In this document: in pieces, positions 57,871 through 64,000 of the stretch
How positions within the stretch are numbered: position 1 is the stretch's first letter
How the letters are laid out: each line of letters opens with the position of its first letter
NCBI RefSeq assembly: GCF_003473485.1
Contig: NC_053043.1
Span: 33,518,576-33,582,575, forward strand
Source of the DNA: Medicago truncatula
Taxonomy: Eukaryota; Streptophyta; Magnoliopsida; Fabales; Fabaceae
DNA length: 64,000 nucleotides
Direction of reading: 5' to 3'
Program-made: the position numbers and the translations under genes
The notes under the pieces: generated by a model
What the model was told of the DNA's origin: nothing
Databases searched by the model: none
The model's input: only the letters and a program-made list of their open reading frames with translations

Positions 57871-59111
57871 ATCATCTCTTGATATTTGATTATAAATCAA
57901 GTTTTAAATTTACTGTGACATTGCATGCTTTGAGCTTGTGTAGAGAGGTAGGACAGATTGTATTAAATGACAGGTCGATTTATATAGATGGACAACATAT
58001 GAGTTCATGTGACTCTTGAAGACTCTAGTCTCTACCACTACTTGTTGGTTGAGGTTACAATGACAATTGATAAGTCACATTATGTGTGGAGAAGAAGGCA
58101 TTGAATGATTGATAGGGAAATGGATCCCACAGGGCTCTAGAAAACCTCAGCTGCATAATCTTTGGTTGGCAAACTAGGCTTTATATCCCTCTCAATGATC
58201 CTATGCCACATAATTGATTAGCAATTAGCATTCCTTCTTTTTCCTTATCACTAAGAATGGATTTTACGTGATTATGCCACATGATATTTTTATTCTTATC
58301 TGTCTTTTGAAACCAGAGGATTTTTTATTTTTATTTTAAACTCGATATCCGGCCCAAGCAAAGACTAATCTAAGGGGATCATCCCCACCGTCTACTTGTG
58401 GGGATCCTATTTAAAACGATAGCCCTGTATAAACTTTGTTAATTGTAACTACAAGCTAGTCAAGTATCTCTATTCACACGAATCAATTTCTTAGCAGATT
58501 TATATAGTTCTTGATTTTGCATGAATCACTTTCTTAATAGATTTATGTGGTTATTGATATGGGTGGTGCTGGAGAGTATATATATACTGTATATATATTT
58601 TACTAAATTACTAATTTTATTTCTTTGATGTATGATGTTGTTTCATCTCATGCGTAAATTGAATCATCGGGATATGCTTTAGCACAAAACCTTTTCTTCA
58701 TCCATATGATTTACTTTTACTTTTACTTGCTTTAGCACAAAACAGTTTATTTGGCTTAAATTTAGTTTTGACCTTCTAAGTTTTAATTCCTCTATTTTGT
58801 TCACTGTGGCTTAAATTTCAATAGCTAGATTTTAGCCTCTCAAGTTTATTCTCTCTTTTACTTAAAAAAAAAAAAAAAAGCTGATTCTCTTTTGCATTTT
58901 TTAGCTCCTCATTCACATTTTGACTAAAAAATGTTGATGTTTTTTTTTAACGCAAAGGTTGGTATGTTCGTTGTTTTGCTGATTTTCTCTTTATCAAGAC
59001 TTGAACCATTGATCTTTAACTCCTCAATTACTTTAATCTCTTAGCTCAATGTTTCGTCCTACAACACAATTTACTTCAGATATTTTTTGAAACACTCAAT
59101 GTTAGTAGTTA
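57871..59111. other. Intergenic between PGK genes
   Basis: No coding sequence. Near 58965-59060 (minus strand) a 'gttcaagtc' word resembles a decayed tRNA-derived B box, too weak to call a SINE. An A17 run lies near 58864. Confidence 0.35.
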
Positions 59112-59120
59112 ATTGTTATA

Positions 59121-59404
59121 GGGTTAATTAAGTTTTTGGTCGCTATAAATATCTGCAGTTTTGTTTTTAGTCCTTGTAAAAATAAATCATATTTTTTAGT
59201 CCCTACAAAATTTTTTGTTTGTGTTTTTAGTCCCTATAAAATTTTCCGTCAGCATCTTAGTCCCTATTAAAAATTTCCGTCAATATTTTTGGTCCCTAAA
59301 ATGCTTAAGAAAAATGTTACAGAGACTAAAAAGTGTGATTTTATTTTGTAAGGACTAAAAACAAAACTGTGAATATTTATAGGGACTAAAAATTTAATTA
59401 ACCC
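59121..59404. mobile_element. MULE-type MITE with 9-bp TSD
   Basis: 284 bp, starting GGGTTAATTAAGTTTTTGGT and ending AAAATTTAATTAACCC, arms pairing over about 50 bp. It is flanked by ATTGTTATA at 59112-59120 and 59405-59413. Repeated 'tttagtccct' words inside. It belongs to the same broad family as 52564. Confidence 0.9.
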
Positions 59405-59413
59405 ATTGTTATA

Positions 59414-60948
59414 TTAGTTTCTTTTCATTCATTTTAGTTTGAACCTATAACTTCTTGCTCCCCTAACACTTAGATCAAACAAGTTAATCTACCAAATCCA
59501 AACTTACGTTTGACTTCAATCACACAAATTAAATAAGTAAATTTCTTGTTGAGCGAGTCGAATAAATAATAAATTGTATTGTAAGTGTCAAAAATTTGCT
59601 TTGAATACAATAGGTTATTGCCATGGTATTTGAAGAACAAATTTTTGATGAAGTTTTTTCCACTACTCTCAAAACCAAAGTGTGTTTATTTAAAAAACTT
59701 GCATCAGGTGGCACACCGGCATGATGCATGACATGAGCCATAAAGAAGGAGAAGTAGGTCCCCCTAAAACAAAATAATGTCCATGCCAAGTTGCGTAGAA
59801 TTAAAGCAGCCAATCATATTACATTAATTATTAACATTAACAACTTCAAACTAAAACAAGAATAAAATAAGTGAAAGAGTAAGCTGCTGAATGGAATGGA
59901 ATATTCTCGGGATTTCTCAAATACTATGTCCTTTTCATTTACGGAATTTCCTTTGTGAACGTTGAAGGTTTTTACACTTGTTTTCTTCACAATTCACCGA
60001 ATGTTCTAGATCAATAGTTTTTTTTGTTACACATATAGACCAATAGTTTTTTGGACAACCATATACAACAAAATAACAAGACCGATTGTTATTTTGTTCT
60101 ATAAGTGTAAATATTTCCATAAGTCTAGAGATTAGGGCCAGTTAGCCTGGGCACTAGCCTAGGCTCAGCTCCAACTTTCTCTGTAACAAATCCAGCCATT
60201 ACTAAAAGTTTTAGCTTTTACTTCATTGGTTGTCGGTGGAAGAAGAACAACAATTCTTCTAAATTTGACGATCAAGTAAAAATGCAGTGACTATGCAAAG
60301 TTTTTAGGTTAGAAAAGGCATGTACTTATGTAGAGCTATGAGCTATTCATTATATTGAACATGTTTGCGTTTTAGAACTCAAAACCCTAGTTGGAACAAT
60401 TGTCTCTGAACAACTTTGCACATATAGACATATGATTCTGATCTATTGCACAAACTTGATTTAGTGATTCTTCAAGATGTATTCATGTGCTGATTCTTTC
60501 GGTAGTTACTAGGCCCTAACCTAGAAATAAATACACATTAACATTTCCTAAAAAAAAATACACATTAACATAATTTTATGCGGGTGTTGTGAATATTGGA
60601 AAATCAAGTTAGATTTATACTCAAAATGAAAAATAGACTCACATTTTAAAGCATGTAACATATAAATAGTTCAGGACGTGCATAATATTTTTTTTTATTT
60701 AAGTTTATCGTTTTTACTCAGATTACTTTCTTAGTTTTAAGTTGGTCATTTACCTGATAAAAATAAACAAAAACAAGATAGAGAAGATTAAAAAACAAGA
60801 TTAGCATCCTTGAGGTTCCACCATATGGTCCATAGATTCCATTCCACTGCGCCCACCGTGTCACCCAAGAAAAAGCGTTTCCTCTCAAACAAGAAAAAAC
60901 CCAAAAACCCCTCTCACACGTACGCTTCACACGAGTCTCATTTCTCTC
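59414..60948. other. Intergenic, upstream of cytosolic PGK
   Basis: No gene supported. A small doublet 'ataaatacacattaacat' with 'aaatacacattaacataa' lies near 60525-60570. The proximal promoter of the cytosolic PGK gene is at its right end. Confidence 0.4.
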
Positions 60949-60955
60949 TATAAAT
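60949..60955 (+). promoter_or_regulatory. TATA box of cytosolic PGK gene
   Basis: TATAAAT about 180 bp before the start codon. The spacing suits a transcription start near 60985 and a leader broken by an intron. Confidence 0.65.
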
Positions 60956-61022
60956 CTTCGAGAACGTTCCTTTTCTCACTCTCCGTGTTCGAACTTCGAT
61001 CTCTTCCATCCATCTATCCATC

Positions 61023-61103
61023 GTAAGTTCCGCCACCAATCTCTTCAAGCTTCACTCCCTTCCTCTTCTTCTCTTCTGATCCATTGTCTCTCTCTTTTTG
61101 TAG
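61023..61103 (+). other. Probable leader (5' UTR) intron of cytosolic PGK
   Basis: It runs from GTAAGT after 'ccatc' to a T-rich tract and TAG before 'gttatcg', 81 bp long, wholly before the ATG. Leader introns are common in highly expressed plant genes. Inferred from splice signals alone. Confidence 0.65.
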
Positions 61104-61130
61104 GTTATCGTTTGATTCAGATTCGTGAAA

Positions 61131-63988
61131 ATGGCGACAAAAAGAAGCGTTGGAACATTGAAAGAAGCTGAATTGAAAGGAAAGAGGGTTTTCGTTAGGG
61201 TTGATCTAAATGTTCCTTTGGATGATAACTTGAATATCACTGATGATACTAGAATCCGTGCCGCTGTTCCTACTATTAAATACTTGACTGGTTATGGCGC
61301 TAAAGTTATCCTTTCCAGTCATCTGGTATAATATCTGTCTCTATCCGATCCGTTTTGCGCGTTTTTGGTTTTAGATTGTGTTAATTTGCTGTAACAATCC
61401 ACTGAGATATTTTAACCATGAGATAATGATATCTATGGTTTTTGTTTTGATTTAATTTAATTCTGTATTTGTGGTGTGAGATCTATAAAACATATCAATT
61501 TAAAGGTTTATTAGTATAATTGTTATGGGATTGCCATTTTAGTTTTGATTTTTACTTATTTGATTTTTGAAGGTATAGATGTGAGATAAAGAAACTAAGG
61601 AGCCCTTTGGACTGGCTTATATTTGATCTTATGAAAATTAGCTTATGAATAATATATAAAAGCTTATTTATTTGCATAAGCTGTTTTGCATAAGCTCAAA
61701 AAGCCAATCCAAACTGGTCTTAAGTGTGATATTAGGGACCAGTGAGTAGAGCCGTATAAAATGGCCGGGCTGGCCCATGGCCCAGACAGATCGGGCCGGT
61801 CTCTCGAATACATGCTCAATTTCAAATGGGCTGGACCCGGCCTAGCCCATTTATGTAGTTGGGCCTCTCGGGCCTGACCGGGCACCTCTACTAGTGAGTG
61901 GTTGTAGTAACTTGAAGTTTGTTCAATATGAGTATTGTAAGCGGTAGAGTTACTTGCTGCTATGATCCACTGATATTTGATATTTGACATTTGTTGTCCA
62001 AAAAGAATAATAATAGTAACCGTGTAAGCAATGTCATATATGTATTTGTGGATTAAGTGACTGATTTTGATATCCTGGTTGTTGTGAAATGTTTTTTGTT
62101 TGTTTGTTTGTTTTACTTTGCTGTGATTTATTAATATAGTATTTGAATGAGATTTGTAAAAAATATCAATCTGAAGATATATTATATGGTTATGGGGTTG
62201 CCATTTTAGTTTTGTATGTTTTGATTTTCTGATGAAGAGTTTGAGAAACTACGAGTGTTAGAGAAGTGTGATATAGTGGACTATTGAGTGATGGTAGTAA
62301 CTTGAAGTTTTTTCTTGAATCTTGTTTTCAGGGACGTCCAAAGGGTGTAACACCTAAGTACAGTTTGAAGCCTCTTGTGCCAAGGTTGTCTGAACTTCTT
62401 GGAACTCAGGTGTGTCTACTAAACTTTTCTGTTTTAGTTTGGCATTACGTTCAATCATTCTTATTTGATTGTTTCCTTTGTGTAATAAGTTAATAATCCT
62501 GTTGATTTCACTTGATTATAGGTTAAGATTGCTGATGACAGTATTGGTGAGGAAGTTGAGAAGTTGGTTGCACAAATTCCAGAAGGTGGTGTTTTGCTTC
62601 TAGAGAATGTGAGGTTCCACAAGGAAGAAGAGAAGAATGATCCTGAATTCGCAAAGAAGTTGGCTTCCCTTGCTGATCTTTACGTGAATGATGCTTTTGG
62701 CACTGCCCATAGAGCTCATGCTTCTACAGAAGGTGTCGCTAAATACTTGAAGCCCTCTGTTGCAGGATTCCTTATGCAGAAGGTATGTAGGGAGTAATTG
62801 CAATTTCGTTATATAATTGGCAGTGTTGTTAAATAGCGACTATAGCGGTGTTATAGTTTAGCGGAATTAAAAAATTATTGCTAATTGTTCTGGGATATGA
62901 TATTTCGTACAAAATAATGTCTAATAGCGGCTATAGCAATGCTGTGGCACGTAATTTGAACAGACCGTGATCTGCGAATGACAACACTGATATATTTGTT
63001 GATTAATGTAGTTGATTGATCTGTTGTAATGTTCAATTGTTTCAGGAGCTTGACTATCTCGTTGGAGCCGTGTCTAACCCCAAGAAACCATTTGCTGCTA
63101 TTGTTGGTGGTTCAAAGGTGTCTTCCAAGATTGGAGTTATTGAATCCTTGTTGGAGAAAGTTGACATTCTCTTGCTTGGTGGAGGTATGATTTTTACCTT
63201 TTACAAGGCTCAGGGTTATGCCGTTGGGTCCTCTCTTGTGGAGGAAGACAAGCTCGATCTTGCAACTACACTTATTGAAAAAGCCAAGGCGAAAGGAGTT
63301 TCCCTTTTGCTTCCAACTGATGTGGTCATCGCTGACAAGTTTGCTGCTGATGCTAATGACAAGGTATTATGTTTTTCGTGTGAGTTGGGTTTAGCATTAC
63401 AACACTTTTCTTTCATTGTGAGAACTCTCTTGAAACAAAAGTTCAATTGAGGACAGGGGTACAATAATGTGTTTGCAACCATGTAAAACATATGGATTGG
63501 GAATTTTATGGATGCTCTGCTATGTTGTCAAATTGCGGCTATTGTGGAATGTGTAGTTATCACTATTGTTCCATGATATGTTATTTAGTACAAAGTGTTG
63601 TCCAACAGTGGCTATTGCAGCACTATAGTCTTATAGTGTTTCAGGGTAGCTGAATTTGATTAAACCTCAATTTTCCACGATCCACGATTAACAACATTGA
63701 TGCTCTTACAATTTTACCATTTAGGAAATCCTACTTGCAATGACTATTACCCTAGCTGTACAATCATATTTTCATAATAGTGTTTAGAATGTTGATACAT
63801 ATACTTAAGCTTTGTTTATTTGTGCTCAGATTGTGCCAGCATCAAGCATCCCTGATGGATGGATGGGATTGGATATTGGACCTGATTCCATCAAAACCTT
63901 CAATGAAGCATTGGACAAGAGTCAGACCATCATATGGAATGGACCAATGGGTGTTTTTGAGTTTGATAAGTTTGCAGCAGGAACAGAG
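61131..63988 (+). CDS. PGK: Phosphoglycerate kinase, cytosolic (3' end cut by window)
   Basis: Five exons are present: 61131-61325, 62332-62409, 62522-62782, 63046-63363, 63830-63988, all phase 0, giving 337 residues. The last exon, about 70 codons with the [11 protein letters not shown] region in the paralogue, lies beyond the window. It starts [10 protein letters not shown] with no transit peptide, which fits the cytosolic enzyme of glycolysis and gluconeogenesis (1,3-bisphosphoglycerate + ADP = 3-phosphoglycerate + ATP). Motifs seen: [52 protein letters not shown]. Exons 2-5 match the plastid gene exactly in length. Introns 1, 3 and 4 hold small transposons. Confidence 0.96.
61599..61721. 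mobile_element. Short hAT-like MITE in cytosolic PGK intron 1
   Basis: It starts 'ggagccctttggactggctt' and ends 'aagccaatccaaactggtct', imperfect inverses with 'ttgcataagctgttttgc' inside. It resembles an internally deleted relative of the copies at 21453 and 53674. Confidence 0.65.
61748..61890. mobile_element. GC-rich hAT-type MITE with TAGAG ends
   Basis: It starts TAGAGCCGTATAAAATGGCC and ends CCGGGCACCTCTA. Flanks CCAGTGAG and CTAGTGAG agree in 7 of 8 bases, consistent with an 8-bp hAT target duplication. It is rich in 'ggcc' and 'gggcc' words, unlike its AT-rich intron. Confidence 0.65.
62821..62989. mobile_element. MITE in cytosolic PGK intron 3
   Basis: It starts CAGTGTTGTTAAATAGCG and ends GACAACACTG, inverse 9-10 bp ends. 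The interior has 'agcggctatagc' words. It belongs to a dispersed family that recurs at 63520 and resembles sequences near 35430-35510 and 36769-36940. Confidence 0.7.
63520..63699. mobile_element. MITE in cytosolic PGK intron 4
   Basis: It starts CTATGTTGTCAAATTGCGGC and ends TTAACAACATTG, the same family as 62821-62989. The interior has 'tattgcagcactatag'. Confidence 0.65.
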
Positions 63989-64000
63989 GTATGTATGAAT

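Overview
The window looks like nuclear DNA of a flowering plant, most likely a legume of the Medicago/Trifolium/pea group. The signs are AT-rich, intron-rich genes with GT-AG junctions, plant-only gene families, many short hairpin transposons (MITEs), a Ty1/copia element, and large LTRs of the kind seen in Ogre-type Ty3/gypsy elements. The species is an inference. Splice sites were assigned by reading GT-AG junctions and frame continuity; no transcript data were used. I see no CRISPR array, operon or rRNA, and no tRNA I can support.

Layout. 0.4-1.35 kb: 3' remnant of a LINE (- strand). 2.5-3.1 kb: intronless SKP1-like gene (-) with an acidic tail. 4.9-6 kb: RNase H remnant split by a MITE, then a possible plant-mobile-domain fragment. 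6-9.5 kb: AT-rich repeats and a small unknown ORF (-). 9.9-10.4 kb: broken fragment resembling the N-terminus of the spliceosomal helicase BRR2. 11.9-16 kb: decayed Mutator-like element (MULE) with a transposase pseudogene (+) and a convergent GRF zinc-finger gene (-), between two identical 46-bp repeats. 16.7-22.4 kb: complete six-exon DEAD-box helicase gene of the RH36/Dbp8/DDX49 family (-). 22.5-30.8 kb: gene-free, with MITEs and internally duplicated segments. 30.8-38.2 kb: complete seven-exon gene for a plastid FtsH-like (M41-type) metalloprotease lacking an AAA domain, like Arabidopsis VIR3 (-). 38.96-49.85 kb: a copia element with identical LTRs, broken by two Ogre-like solo LTRs. 50-53 kb: MITEs. 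53.1-57.4 kb: complete plastid phosphoglycerate kinase gene (+). 60.9-64 kb: a cytosolic phosphoglycerate kinase gene (+), cut by the window end before its last exon.

How the genes relate. The two PGK genes are tandem paralogues: exons 2-5 have the same lengths (78, 261, 318 and 159 bp) and all introns are phase 0. One serves the Calvin cycle, the other cytosolic glycolysis. The VIR3-like gene lies head-to-head with the plastid PGK gene. As I recall, Arabidopsis At1g56180 and At1g56190 are also neighbours, which would make this an old gene pair now separated by transposons. The helicase (ribosome biogenesis) and SKP1-like protein (ubiquitin ligase) have no evident link to them.

I found no clearly new biological system. 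The most informative structures are the nested copia/solo-LTR stack with exact target-site duplications, the MULE with a MuDR-like two-gene arrangement, the tandem PGK pair, and several MITEs whose insertion sites can be read to the base.
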